Assembly (NCBI GenBank): GCA_938085045.1
Contig: CALKGI010000090.1
Location: 1 to 52,768 of the forward strand
From: an uncultured Alteromonadaceae bacterium
GTDB taxonomy: Bacteria; Pseudomonadota; Gammaproteobacteria; Enterobacterales; Alteromonadaceae
Length of the DNA: 52,768 nt
Direction: 5' to 3'
Both the position numbers and the translations under genes were made by a program. Of the stretch, positions 25,389 to 34,891 are shown piece after piece. Under the pieces are notes generated by a model. The model saw nothing but the letters and a program-made list of their open reading frames with translations, was not told the origin of the DNA and made no database searches. Position 1 is the stretch's first letter. The number at the start of each line of letters is the position of its first letter.

Positions 25389-28133
25389 ATGCTTAGTGTG
25401 TCTCAATTAGACAATTCAAAAGAGCAAAAACAGCCCCGTTGGCATTTGATTTATTACTTGTTGGCGACATTTGATCTCATTACCGTTTCTATCACGCTTT
25501 TTTTGAGTTTTACAATATTGGGTATTTATAGCCAGTCGGTGGATGATAATAATACTTGGGCCAAGCGCGCCGGTAGTTTGTCTGACTTGAGTCAGGTTTT
25601 GATTAAGGTGAATACGCCGGGTAACGATGTATTTGAATCTGATAACCCAAATTTAGAGTCTGATAAGTTGGCGACTTATCATCAAGAATTCACTCAATTA
25701 TATGAAAGTATTATTGAGGATATGCGCCATTTGGACGACCGCTCACTGATGCAAAATATACAGCGCAATATGCGCGAAGTCAGCCGACATGAAACAAACA
25801 TTCTTAACGAAGCCAGAGATATTTTTAGTAATTATAAGCAAGGAAAACGCGCCGTTGCTGGAAATAAAATGGCAATTATGGATCAACACTTTGCCAAAGC
25901 GAGTGCCTCACTGGCCAAAGTCAACAATACCATTCGTAACCAACAAGACTTGTTATTGAAAGCCGAGATTGCCAAAGCTAAAGAACTGTCTCGCTATGAA
26001 TATTTAATTGTTGGGTTAATTTTGTTGATGATTTGTGGTGTTTTTATCTATGGCAAAACGTTGGCAAAAAAAATGGCGCAAAGCGAGGAAACCATCCGGT
26101 CGTTATTGGCCCGTAATAAGGGGATATTACAAACGTGCAGCGATGGCATTATCACCACTAACGAACAAGGGGTTATAGAGACGGCTAACCCTGCTTGTGA
26201 AACTATTTTTGGCTATTCGGCTAATGCACTGTGCGGTAAAAATATGGCGAGCTTGATTTTACATGACCGTTCAGACAGCGTTCAAACCAGTCACCCGGCG
26301 CTATTTGGTCAGCTTGTTAGCCAGTTGAGCCGGTTGGTGAGCAAGTCTGGATTAAAATGTCAGGGCATCAATCAAGATGGGCAAACGTTGCCCTTGCATC
26401 TTGATATTGGTCAAATGCAGTTACAGGGTCAGTCGCAGTTGTCTTATGTCGTGACATTTCGTGATATTAGAGAGCAAGACTTGTTAGAGCAGGCTTTATT
26501 ATCGGCAAAAAACAAAGCTGAAACGGCCAATTCGGCTAAAGGTCGGTTTTTGGCCAATATGAGTCACGAGATCAGAACCCCGATGAATGGGGTTTTGGGA
26601 ATGTTGGGATTGCTACATGACGAAAAAATGGCCGAAAAGCAGCAACACTACGTTAACCTAGCTCAGTACAGTGCCAATTCGTTGTTAGTTTTGATCAATG
26701 ATATTCTCGACTTTTCAAAAATTGAATCGGGCAAGCTTGACCTTGAAATTATTGATTTTGATTTAAAAAGTCAATTGAACAACTTTGTTAAATCTATGGC
26801 TTTTCAATCTGAAGAAAAAGGGTTGGAGTTGGTATTGGATGTCAGTGATGTTCAATCGTCATTTGTGCGGGGCGACCCGGGCAGGATATTACAGATTTTG
26901 ACCAATGTGGTGGGCAATTCAATTAAGTTCACCAGCCAAGGCGAGATAAGTATCGTGGCAAAAACTCAGGTGATTGAGGCTGACGGGTTGTTATTTAGCA
27001 TTGCCGTTACTGATACTGGCGTGGGTATTGAACCTGAAAAAGCGAAAAGTATATTTGAAACTTTTACTCAGGCTGACGCGTCGACAACCCGCGAGTTTGG
27101 GGGAACGGGTCTGGGTTTGTCTATCTCTAAACAACTATGCAAGTTAATGGATGGCGAAATATCGGTTAGCAGTGAGTTGGGGCAAGGCAGTGTGTTTAGT
27201 TTCACGCTTAAACTGCAAACCTCTTGGCAGAGCGATTCAAATTTATCTTTGGTGAATATTGACCGTAAACGATTGTTGATAGTCGACGACAATAAAACCA
27301 ATTTGGCCATGATGCAGTCTCAGTTGATGGCACTGGGCGGCGATGTCACCCTAGCTGATAGTGGCAAACAGGCGCTAGATATTTTGCGTGATGCTGACGA
27401 TGGTGATTTTGAAGGGGCTTTTATTGATCGTAATATGCCTGACATGGACGGCGATTCTTTGGTTAAAGAAATTCACAAGTTTCGTCAACATCTGCCGGTA
27501 ATATTAATGACTTCTTTAGCTTACCCAGAAGACGCCAGTCATTTTGCTAGTTTGGGGATTCTCGGGCACTTTGCCAAACCAGTCACGACCAAGGATATTC
27601 ATAAAGCGATTGATACTTTATTTGCTGAACATCAAACAATATCTCCCCTTTTACCTACACCGCTGACCACTTTAGAGACAAAATCGCCACCGGTTGATGC
27701 AGACAATGGGCCTTTGAAGGCATCTGGTAATGAGCCAAAGATTTTGTTGGTTGAAGACAATCCGATTAATCAAATGGTGGTGTTGGCACAACTCAATGCG
27801 CTGGGGTTATCGGCTGATGTTAGCGGCAATGGGGTAGAAGCCATCAAGGTGCTTAAAAATGCCTCAGCACCTTATAACCTGCTCTTGATGGATTGCCAAA
27901 TGCCAGAAATGGATGGTTACGAAACTACCGCTCAAATTAGGGCGGGTGTTGTTGATTCATACGATGACATCACCATTATTGCCATGACCGCAAATGCAAT
28001 GAAAGGCGATAAAGAACGGTGTTTAGATTGTGGTATGAATGACTATATTCCCAAACCCATCGAACCCAGTTTTTTAATAGAAAAGTTACAGCTATGGTTG
28101 GGGGCTGAGCACGTTATACCTCAAAATAACTAA
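25389..28133 (+). CDS. Hybrid sensor histidine kinase with two receiver domains
   Basis: The 914-residue protein has a membrane segment near 20-45, a periplasmic helical sensor region (about 48-200), a second membrane segment near 200-220, a PAS domain (about 230-365, ETANPACETIFGYSANAL), a HisKA dimerisation helix with His393 in MSHEIRTPMNG, and an ATPase domain (DTGVGIEPEKA, GGTGLGLSISKQL). Two receivers follow with aspartates at 680 (IDRNMPDMDG) and 835 (MDCQMPEMDG). No HPt domain is present, so a separate phosphotransfer protein is probably needed. The start follows AGGA at about 12 bases. It converges on the RstB-like kinase with 7 bases between stops. Confidence 0.93.
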   Translation: MLSVSQLDNSKEQKQPRWHLIYYLLATFDLITVSITLFLSFTILGIYSQSVDDNNTWAKRAGSLSDLSQVLIKVNTPGNDVFESDNPNLESDKLATYHQEFTQLYESIIEDMRHLDDRSLMQNIQRNMREVSRHETNILNEARDIFSNYKQGKRAVAGNKMAIMDQHFAKASASLAKVNNTIRNQQDLLLKAEIAKAKELSRYEYLIVGLILLMICGVFIYGKTLAKKMAQSEETIRSLLARNKGILQTCSDGIITTNEQGVIETANPACETIFGYSANALCGKNMASLILHDRSDSVQTSHPALFGQLVSQLSRLVSKSGLKCQGINQDGQTLPLHLDIGQMQLQGQSQLSYVVTFRDIREQDLLEQALLSAKNKAETANSAKGRFLANMSHEIRTPMNGVLGMLGLLHDEKMAEKQQHYVNLAQYSANSLLVLINDILDFSKIESGKLDLEIIDFDLKSQLNNFVKSMAFQSEEKGLELVLDVSDVQSSFVRGDPGRILQILTNVVGNSIKFTSQGEISIVAKTQVIEADGLLFSIAVTDTGVGIEPEKAKSIFETFTQADASTTREFGGTGLGLSISKQLCKLMDGEISVSSELGQGSVFSFTLKLQTSWQSDSNLSLVNIDRKRLLIVDDNKTNLAMMQSQLMALGGDVTLADSGKQALDILRDADDGDFEGAFIDRNMPDMDGDSLVKEIHKFRQHLPVILMTSLAYPEDASHFASLGILGHFAKPVTTKDIHKAIDTLFAEHQTISPLLPTPLTTLETKSPPVDADNGPLKASGNEPKILLVEDNPINQMVVLAQLNALGLSADVSGNGVEAIKVLKNASAPYNLLLMDCQMPEMDGYETTAQIRAGVVDSYDDITIIAMTANAMKGDKERCLDCGMNDYIPKPIEPSFLIEKLQLWLGAEHVIPQNN

Positions 28134-28140
28134 CGGTGAC

Positions 28141-29415
28141 TTAGCTCAAATGACTATTGAAGGTTATTGTAAATTCAGCGCCACCTAGTGCCTTACTTTG
28201 GCTGATTAGTAGCTGCGCTTGATGCCAAAGTGCTATTCGAGAAACTATCGCTAACCCCATACCAAATCCTTGTTTTTGAGTATTATAATCTCCCCGAGTG
28301 AAAGGTTTTAGCAATTCTTCGCGTTTGTCTTGTGGGATACCCGGGCCATCATCGGCTACTTTGAGTGTTACGCCAGCAGAGGTATTTATCACACTTACAG
28401 AGATTGTTGTTGCGGCATATTGCTGTGCATTACCCAATAGGTTGTTAATTAGCATGGCCAAATAGTTGCCTTCACCCAATATAAAAGCCTGTGCATCGCC
28501 TTTCCAGTTAACGGTTTTGTCGGTTGCGTTTAAACCACTAACACAGTCGCTGGCTAAGCTGTTTAAGTCAACTGGTTGGCGGTCAACTTCAATCATTGCC
28601 TGATCGAGCCGGGCGTAACTGAGCAGTACATTCACTAGGTTTTCCATTTCGTCGATGTCGCGACTGATGTGGTTTTGATATTTCTGCCGGGTTTTGGGAT
28701 TTTGCGTTTCTTGCAAGGCTTCAATACCAAAACGCAAACGGGCCAATGGCGTGCGTAAGTCGTGAGAAACCGCATTGCCAAGCAATTTGTTGTCGCTGAT
28801 TAACGTTTCGATGCGTTGCGCCATACGGTTAAACTCGGTTTCTATGTCGGCAATATAAGAAGTTGCTTTGGTGCTTATGCGCTGGTTTAACTGGCCTTCG
28901 CCAAAAGCTTTGGCACTGCTGCGCAATCGTTTTAAGCGTGACAGTAAAGGGTAAAGCCAGCTCAATACAATGAGCAATATGCCGGCATAGAATATTGTGG
29001 TGAACGCCAATTGTGCCGAGGTGTTGTCTTGTTTGATTAGTGTCAAAGGTAATGAAAGGGTCAGCACTTGCTGGTGGGTGGGCAAAATAAAGTGGATTGA
29101 CAGTTTATCGTCAGACTCTAGCTCTAGTGGGTTGCCTTGCTCAAAATCTCTTTGTAGCGATTGGGGCAGCGGAAAGGCAGCTAGGTCGATTAGGGTTAGT
29201 GTCAAACCGTCTTGTTCGGTCCAGTTGGCGACAAGTTGCTTGGGGTTTTGCTGTTTATCGACGGTTTTCGCCAATGATGAACCCATTTGGCGATAAACCG
29301 CTAGTTCGTCAGATTGGGCAGGGCTTTGGTATTGGCCAAATAATTCGTCAAGGGTCCAGCCAAGGCCAAAAATGGCGATAAGTATCACTAACAATAGCGA
29401 AAATGTTAGCTTCAC
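28141..29415 (-). CDS. Sensor histidine kinase, RstB-like
   Basis: The 424-residue membrane protein has a short N-terminal membrane segment (about 4-22), a periplasmic loop to 135, a second segment near 138-156, a HAMP region, then HisKA with His218 in NAVSHDLRTPLARLRFG and the ATPase box (NNLLGNAQQYA, ADDGPGIP, QGFGMGLAIVSRIA). NAVSHDLRTPLARLRFG is the signature of the RstB group. It overlaps the regulator gene by four bases (ATGA), so they form one pair. The signal may be outer-membrane or periplasmic state, given the neighbouring DUF3019 and MipA genes; this is inference. Confidence 0.9.
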   Translation of the reverse strand: MKLTFSLLLVILIAIFGLGWTLDELFGQYQSPAQSDELAVYRQMGSSLAKTVDKQQNPKQLVANWTEQDGLTLTLIDLAAFPLPQSLQRDFEQGNPLELESDDKLSIHFILPTHQQVLTLSLPLTLIKQDNTSAQLAFTTIFYAGILLIVLSWLYPLLSRLKRLRSSAKAFGEGQLNQRISTKATSYIADIETEFNRMAQRIETLISDNKLLGNAVSHDLRTPLARLRFGIEALQETQNPKTRQKYQNHISRDIDEMENLVNVLLSYARLDQAMIEVDRQPVDLNSLASDCVSGLNATDKTVNWKGDAQAFILGEGNYLAMLINNLLGNAQQYAATTISVSVINTSAGVTLKVADDGPGIPQDKREELLKPFTRGDYNTQKQGFGMGLAIVSRIALWHQAQLLISQSKALGGAEFTITFNSHLS

Positions 29416-30137
29416 GTCCAGGCGTCCTCAACAAACAAATAACCTTTACCCCACACGGTTTTGATTCGAAAGGGGTTTGAGGCGTCATCGCCGAGTTTTT
29501 TGCGAATGCGCGAGACAATAATGTCCATTGAGCGGTCGAAGCCGTCGTATTCGATGCCCCTAATTTCTTTCACCAAATCTTGGCGATTGACCACTTTGCC
29601 AGCATTGGCCAAATACCACAATACATCAAATTCGTTGGAGGATATTGGCATTACGGTATCATCAAGCGTGGTCTTACGGGTGTTGGCGTCTATCAATAAT
29701 TGGCCGAATTTTAAGGTGTTTTTATCTTGGCGTATGGTGATGTTGGTTTGTGCGCGGCGAAACAGCGCTTTGATGCGAGACAGTAAAATACGGGGTTTTA
29801 CGGGCTTGGTGACATAGTCGTCGGCACCGAGTTCGAGCCCTAATACTTCGTCCATTTCTTGGTCGCGAGCGGTCATCATTAAAATTGGCCCATGATAGAA
29901 ATGGCGCACGGCTTTGCACACATCAAAACCGTCTTTTACTGGCAGCATAATGTCGAGCACCACCAAATCGGGCTGGTCTGATTCAATCAGTTCTATCGCG
30001 ATATCACCCCGGGTAACCAAAGTCACCAGATAGCCTTGCTCGCCTAGGTAGTCGCTGAACCATTCGGCCAGCGATTGGTCGTCTTCAACCAACATGATGT
30101 GTTTGGCATCGGGCAGGTCTGTCAAAATAATCTCCAT
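29412..30137 (-). CDS. OmpR-family response regulator, RstA-like
   Basis: The 241-residue protein has a receiver domain with acidic cluster VEDDQ, phosphoacceptor Asp62 in VVLDIMLPVKDG, and Lys in VTKPVK. The C-terminal winged helix is typical of OmpR proteins, with FDVLWYLANAGKVVNRQDLVKEIRGIEYDG and a terminal VWGKGYLFVEDA. The long GIEYDGFDRSMDI matches E. coli RstA. Its 5' end overlaps the upstream DUF3019 gene by 16 bases, indicating translation coupling. It is the partner of the kinase that follows. Confidence 0.92.
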   Translation of the reverse strand: MEIILTDLPDAKHIMLVEDDQSLAEWFSDYLGEQGYLVTLVTRGDIAIELIESDQPDLVVLDIMLPVKDGFDVCKAVRHFYHGPILMMTARDQEMDEVLGLELGADDYVTKPVKPRILLSRIKALFRRAQTNITIRQDKNTLKFGQLLIDANTRKTTLDDTVMPISSNEFDVLWYLANAGKVVNRQDLVKEIRGIEYDGFDRSMDIIVSRIRKKLGDDASNPFRIKTVWGKGYLFVEDAWT

Positions 30138-30535
30138 CTAGACTTCGAGCGGGTGTTGGATTTGTAAACCCAAGCGACAACAACTTGAGTGCGGGCCAGT
30201 ATATTACCTGAGCTTTGTTGGCGTAGTTCAAAATTATTGCTTTTGACGCTTTGAAAATCAAAGCTGTACTGGCCTTTTGTCGCCCTGTTCCAGCATTTTA
30301 GCACCTTGTTGCGTGTTGTATTGACCAAGCAATAGTTGCCAGCTGTGGCATATTGCCAGTCAAACGTGACCTCAAGATAACAGGTTTGGCCTTTGCGTAA
30401 GGCCACGCACTGCTCAGGAGTGACGTTCAATACAGCTTTGTTAGGTGTTGAATGGGCGTTAGTTGTGGTGAACATCGTCAAAAATGTTAATAAAACAGCG
30501 AACTTGGCGGCTTTGATAGCGTTATGCATCATCAT
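30122..30535 (-). CDS. DUF3019-family exported protein
   Basis: The 137-residue protein has a signal peptide (about 1-29) and a small beta-rich domain with four Cys: TPEQCVALRKGQTCYLEV and YCLVNTTRNKVLKCW. Cys pairing and the pattern LNVTPEQCVALRKGQTC fit DUF3019, whose function is not established. It is placed directly upstream of and overlapping rstA-like, so it is likely an accessory part of that signalling locus, perhaps a periplasmic partner of the kinase. The start is the first of three consecutive ATG codons, after AGGGG. Confidence 0.83.
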   Translation of the reverse strand: MMMHNAIKAAKFAVLLTFLTMFTTTNAHSTPNKAVLNVTPEQCVALRKGQTCYLEVTFDWQYATAGNYCLVNTTRNKVLKCWNRATKGQYSFDFQSVKSNNFELRQQSSGNILARTQVVVAWVYKSNTRSKSRWRLF

Positions 30536-30546
30536 TTTCTCACCCC

Positions 30547-31416
30547 TTAAAACACGTAGCTGAGGCTGGTGCTGAAGGTGGTTGACGTTGATCCGCTGGT
30601 AGAGTGATACATTGGAGAGTTGAGTTGTTCGTCAGAATAAGAGGTCATGGTTGCGGTTGCCCGGTAAACCCAATCTTCGGCTATGGGATAGGTCACGCCT
30701 ATCTCAGCATTATAGTTAAAACCACCGCCTGCCTGATAGGCTGAGAAGGAGCTGTGTTCGGCCTCGGCTTCTGTAACGCCTTTATAGTAGTTATTGGTGG
30801 TCGAATCTGAGTATTGTACACCTAATAGGCCGTGAAAATTCCAGTTGCGCAGTTGCCAATTGCGGCCAATCAATGCAGAAGCCATACGACCGTTGTGGTT
30901 GCGCATGTCTTGAGATACTGTGAATTGCAGGATATTGTTGCCGAAGTAACCTGATAACCGACCGCCAATCATAAAATCGCTGTCGCGGGTAATAAAGTTA
31001 ATTTCTTGCCCCGCGTTCTCGCCACCTTGAATAACAGCGCTCAACTTTAGACCGGGGTTTTTACTGCTACCGACGATATCAAACGACCAATTGTCGTTAC
31101 TGTAGGCGTTATAGCCGATAACAAAAGGATCGGTGCTTTGGGTGAATTTATCGGCAAAGCGTTCGAGGAAAAATCCTTTGTAGTTATAGCTCCAGTTGAA
31201 GATACTGTAACCACCACTCCAGTCGAGGTTGCGTGGGTTGGTAGAAGGGCCTTCGTGGTTGGTGTAGCCCAGCCCAATCTCAAAATAATTTTCGGTGGTG
31301 TTTTGGCTGTTGCCTCGCAATGATTGAGCAATATCTTGGGCCTGAGCGGCCGCTGAAAATGTCAATGTTAAGAGTGCGGCAATGGCCGCAGACAATTTGT
31401 TGATAGATGAATGCAT
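30547..31416 (-). CDS. MipA/OmpV-family outer membrane protein
   Basis: The mature protein is an outer-membrane beta barrel: signal peptide (MHSSINKLSAAIAALLTLTFSAAAQAQ), alternating strands such as FEIGLGYTNHEG and GLLGVQYSD, and a C-terminal Phe (LSYVF). The pattern matches the MipA/OmpV scaffolding or porin-like family. The start at 31416 is chosen for the signal peptide; the frame extends upstream to 31521 without a convincing start. It is 12 bases upstream of DUF3019, so mipA-DUF3019-rstA-rstB look like one transcript. Confidence 0.88.
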   Translation of the reverse strand: MHSSINKLSAAIAALLTLTFSAAAQAQDIAQSLRGNSQNTTENYFEIGLGYTNHEGPSTNPRNLDWSGGYSIFNWSYNYKGFFLERFADKFTQSTDPFVIGYNAYSNDNWSFDIVGSSKNPGLKLSAVIQGGENAGQEINFITRDSDFMIGGRLSGYFGNNILQFTVSQDMRNHNGRMASALIGRNWQLRNWNFHGLLGVQYSDSTTNNYYKGVTEAEAEHSSFSAYQAGGGFNYNAEIGVTYPIAEDWVYRATATMTSYSDEQLNSPMYHSTSGSTSTTFSTSLSYVF

Positions 31417-31528
31417 GTGGTGTACTTGTGTTGTTAGTTGAGTGTGGCCATTGTATTGTTCGCTGAGAAAGATTGGCGTAACAAGATAAAGCGTCTGTAA
31501 CAAAGTGTAGCAATTGCGCACATTGTGC

Positions 31529-31918
31529 TTAAATCACTGAATCTGATTTTTCAAACGGTTCGGTGGGCGTGCCTTGGTGATATCGTAATTGCCATTGGCC
31601 ATCATTAATCTGCCATATAGAACAGCGTTTGGCATGGCGGGTTAACTGGCCATCTTGTTCTAACCGGGCCTGCTGGTATATCAGTTGAATGGTATCAGTT
31701 GTTAGCTGAATAACTTGCACGTTTTGCGACCAAGGCGCATGTGTTGATTTGCTCTCGTTTAGCAAAGAGTCAATGATGTGTTTTTTGTCGTAAGACGTGC
31801 CCGAATAACCGATTTCGATAAAGTCGTCGTGAATAAGCTGTTCAAGGTGTGCTTTGTCGTTACGTGTTGCGTATTGTTGGAGCGTCTTTTCCAGCTTTTT
31901 TAACTGTTCAACATCCAT
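31529..31918 (-). CDS. DUF4440/SnoaL-like cytoplasmic protein
   Basis: The 129-residue protein lacks a signal peptide and has the NTF2-like pattern: LEKTLQQYATRNDKAHLEQLIHDDFIEIGYSG, then strands around VQVIQLTTDTIQLIYQQARL and CSIWQINDGQWQLRYHQGTP. Such DUF4440 proteins have no fixed role. ATG at 31916-31918 follows AAGGCAG. It lies upstream of the MipA gene but the 112-base gap argues for a separate unit. Confidence 0.8.
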   Translation of the reverse strand: MDVEQLKKLEKTLQQYATRNDKAHLEQLIHDDFIEIGYSGTSYDKKHIIDSLLNESKSTHAPWSQNVQVIQLTTDTIQLIYQQARLEQDGQLTRHAKRCSIWQINDGQWQLRYHQGTPTEPFEKSDSVI

Positions 31919-32152
31919 ACTACTGCCTTTTTGGGGGTAAACGCGCCCATACTAGCAATATTGGACGGGTATTCAAAATCATCCAGTGTATTGGCCCGGG
32001 TTTTAGTTGTGTCATTTTGCTGATATTGTCGCAATCTACTGGGATTGGTCGTTTTATCACCACTTCATCTGGCCCTATTTGGCAAAACGGTCTATAGTGA
32101 ATATTCTTAAAAACATGACGTTGACCAAAGAAACCATGTTATGGGAGTCAAG

Positions 32153-32896
32153 ATGTCTATCCTAGAGAGTTGTAACAGTAAAAAGTGTGCGAAAATCACC
32201 GATATTGGTCGTATCAGGCAACTAAATGAAGACAGCCTGCATTGCGGCGATAATTTATGGGTAGTGGCCGACGGCATGGGCGGGCACGCCTGTGGCGATG
32301 TGGCTAGTCAGTTGGCTATTCAGGTGATTGTTGACGAATTTACCCAATCAGCCAATTTGGTTGATGCGATTGCGCAGGCACACGACAAAGTGCTTGAAGC
32401 TGGGCAAAAAGCCGATGGCCAAAAAGGCATGGGGACCACTGTGGTGGCGTTGACTTGTGTTGATGATGAATTTGAAATTGCTTGGGTAGGCGATAGCAGG
32501 GCTTATTTATGGCAGCCAGAACAACAAAGTTTAGCCGCACTGACGACCGATCATTCCTTGGTGGCGGGCATGGTGCAAAAGGGCATTATTAGCCAAAAAC
32601 AGGCTCGTTTACATCCTCAGCGCAATATGATCACCCGCTGTTTAGGCTCAAAAAAAACGACCACCTTTGAGGTAGATAAGTGCCGGGGGTTGTGGCAGCC
32701 CGAGCAGCAAATATTGTTATGCAGTGATGGCCTTAGTGATGAGATTTGTGAGAGTCAAATGGTTGAGTTTTTAATTAAAACGGGTTCAAAAGGCGACAAG
32801 CTTGAACAAATGGTTGATGCCGCCAAAGAGGCTGGTGGTAGAGATAATATCAGTGCGATATTAATTGATTCGCCAGTGGCCAACACCACAAAATGA
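32153..32896 (+). CDS. PP2C-family serine/threonine protein phosphatase
   Basis: The 247-residue protein is a full PP2C (PPM) domain: TDIGRIRQLNEDSL near 15, WVVADGMGGHACGDVAS with the metal-binding Asp, GMGTTVVALTCV, WVGDSRAYLW, LTTDHSLVAGM, ITRCLGSKK and the final CSDGLSDE and GGRDNISAILI. Such enzymes remove phosphate from Ser/Thr. No partner kinase gene is adjacent. The start is ATG 32153 after GGGAG; an ATG at 32141 would lack a ribosome site. Stp1/PrpC-type regulation is possible. Confidence 0.92.
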   Translation: MSILESCNSKKCAKITDIGRIRQLNEDSLHCGDNLWVVADGMGGHACGDVASQLAIQVIVDEFTQSANLVDAIAQAHDKVLEAGQKADGQKGMGTTVVALTCVDDEFEIAWVGDSRAYLWQPEQQSLAALTTDHSLVAGMVQKGIISQKQARLHPQRNMITRCLGSKKTTTFEVDKCRGLWQPEQQILLCSDGLSDEICESQMVEFLIKTGSKGDKLEQMVDAAKEAGGRDNISAILIDSPVANTTK

Positions 32897-32983
32897 CTGA
32901 GGTTGTTACCCCGCTTACGTTGGCAATTGTGTTATCTGGGGCGTTATTTTACTTTCATTGATTCGCTTCGTTGATTTTTTTCG

Positions 32984-33832
32984 CTATACCCCATTGAACA
33001 TTTCTGCGACATCATCTTCAATATCATCAAATTCATCTTTATCGATATGCAGGCATTCTAGTGCATTGAAACCAATTCGTTCCCACTCTGCGGTGTCTTT
33101 AAAGCGGCGGATTCGGTTAACCACGTTTTCGGCTATTTTTAGGGTAGCAAACAATAGTTTGGCTTCTTCATCTTGTTCATATTTTAAAAATTCATCGTTG
33201 TGATGGTTGAGAATGACGCGGCAAATTTCTTTGGGTAAACCCCAAGAGTTGGCAATGTAATAACCCATCACGGCATGATTGGTTTTATAGTATTTATCTT
33301 CGGCGTCGGTCGGGCTAATTTGAGGACGATCTTCAAGCGCGGCAAGCAACTTAACATAAGTGGGAAATTTGATGGCAAATGCTGGAATGGCACAGTTTTG
33401 GAATAATCCTACAGTATACAGTTTTTCAAGTGGCACTTTGTCTTTAATGCGACCACCGATGAATACCATGACGTTGGCTACGTCGGTTGTGGTGTCCCAA
33501 AATCGTTCTAACGAAATGCAAGATTTTTGGGTATAAGCACCGCGTAAAATAACCCCAACAACCAGTGCACGAATGACTTCCATACCGAGTAACATTACTG
33601 CTTGTTTGATTTCGCTGATGGTACGGCTCATACCATAAAAAGGGGCGTTGATGGTTTTAAGTACAACAGACGAGACGCCAATGTCAGCGGCAATAAGGTC
33701 GGCTAATGCTGTCATGTCGGGTTCGTCGGCTTTGAGTACTTCTTCCATTTGACCTAGTATTTCAGGCTTGCTGGGGATGTGAAATCCGTCGAATGCGTTG
33801 TCTACGAGTTCGAGTTCATCTGGGGAGATCAT
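32984..33832 (-). CDS. HDOD-domain protein
   Basis: The 282-residue protein is a HDOD domain (about 20-210): IPSKPEILGQMEEVLKADEPDMTALADLIAADIGVSS, then VLKTINAPFYG, a LL-GxEVIRALVV motif, and LFQNCAIPAFAI. These proteins, related to HD-GYP, bind partners in bacterial signalling rather than hydrolyse c-di-GMP. The start is ATG at 33830-33832 with GAAAGGG upstream, rather than the TTG directly before. No clear operon is visible. Confidence 0.88.
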   Translation of the reverse strand: MISPDELELVDNAFDGFHIPSKPEILGQMEEVLKADEPDMTALADLIAADIGVSSVVLKTINAPFYGMSRTISEIKQAVMLLGMEVIRALVVGVILRGAYTQKSCISLERFWDTTTDVANVMVFIGGRIKDKVPLEKLYTVGLFQNCAIPAFAIKFPTYVKLLAALEDRPQISPTDAEDKYYKTNHAVMGYYIANSWGLPKEICRVILNHHNDEFLKYEQDEEAKLLFATLKIAENVVNRIRRFKDTAEWERIGFNALECLHIDKDEFDDIEDDVAEMFNGV

Positions 33833-33934
33833 CAATAATGCCCTTTCATTTCTTATATTTTGTATTGTTAATTTTAGTCTAGACGTATTTGCCCCGAATG
33901 TGCAAAGGGTTTGTGGTACTTGTGAGTTGGGAGA

Positions 33935-34717
33935 TTAAGTTTTGCTCAGAAAGTCTACCAATGCCCATTTAAATTGCGGATAGAAGGAAATGTCGCCGTG
34001 TCGAGCCGCTTTAATGGTGATGGACTGGACCTGTTCTCTAGTAAAATGGTTGAGCAAATTTTTGGCATGTTCGGGTGGTACAACTTGGTCTGCTTCGGCG
34101 ATAAAAACCAACGTATTGGCGGTGATTTTATCTGCTAATTGCCATGAGGCGAATTTGTCTTTTATTAACAGTGATACCGGCAAAAACCAATAAGTGCCTT
34201 GGGCCACGTTGGTGATGCTATCAAAAGGTGTGATCAACACCAGCTTATCGATGATACGGTTGGCCGCCAAGTATGACGCTACGCCAGTGCCAAGACTTCG
34301 ACCCACAGCTGAAATAGTTTGATGTTTGGTTTTTAGTTGATCATAAATAAATAGGGCATCAGTAAACAAACCTTCCTCAGTCGGCTCGCCAGTACTTTGA
34401 CCATATCCCCGATAATTAATCAGGTAAACGGTGTGCGTGGCTAGTTTGTCTTTGAACAGGCTGATATTTTTCTCGACGCGCTCGGCGTTGCCACCGTAAT
34501 AGACAATTGCATCAGGCTTGCCCGGGTTGAGCACCCAGCCGTTTAGCGTTTCACCTTGATGGGTGAAACTAATGGTTTGTTCTTTAACCTCGGTGTTTGG
34601 TGGGGTAGGAAAATACAACAGATGACGCTGGAAAAAATACATCAATACCAGTATTAGGACGTAACTGACTACCAATACTTTGAGGATGCTGAGTAATGCT
34701 GGGGTTAATTTATTCAA
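33935..34717 (-). CDS. Membrane-anchored alpha/beta hydrolase (ABHD17/BEM46-like)
   Basis: The 260-residue protein has an N-terminal membrane segment (about 8-26) and an alpha/beta-hydrolase fold: YLINYRGYGQSTGEPTEEGL, nucleophile Ser in VGRSLGTGVASYLA, acid Asp near LVFIAEADQVVPPEH, and His in AARHGDISFYPQF. These small hydrolases may cleave thioesters or esters; the substrate is unknown. The start is TTG at 34715-34717 with AAAGG upstream. The next in-frame ATG would remove the membrane anchor, so this TTG is probably real. Confidence 0.82.
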   Translation of the reverse strand: MNKLTPALLSILKVLVVSYVLILVLMYFFQRHLLYFPTPPNTEVKEQTISFTHQGETLNGWVLNPGKPDAIVYYGGNAERVEKNISLFKDKLATHTVYLINYRGYGQSTGEPTEEGLFTDALFIYDQLKTKHQTISAVGRSLGTGVASYLAANRIIDKLVLITPFDSITNVAQGTYWFLPVSLLIKDKFASWQLADKITANTLVFIAEADQVVPPEHAKNLLNHFTREQVQSITIKAARHGDISFYPQFKWALVDFLSKT

Positions 34718-34891
34718 GGTGTGGCCTTTAAAGCAAATGGCGGTTAGGTAGTGTATTGAATTGTTATGGGCTTTGCACTTTTTGAATGGTTTTTCATTTC
34801 ACAATCGTTGTATAGCCGTTTTGGCTTGATTGCTCTACCTAGAAAAACACTTATAATCAACCGCATTGCAGTCAATAATTCAGGAGATGGT

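Noticed and set aside
34766..34891. N-terminal extension of the CorA-like gene from 34766
   Set aside because: The AGGAG ribosome site fits ATG 34892, and the extension contains no domain sequence.
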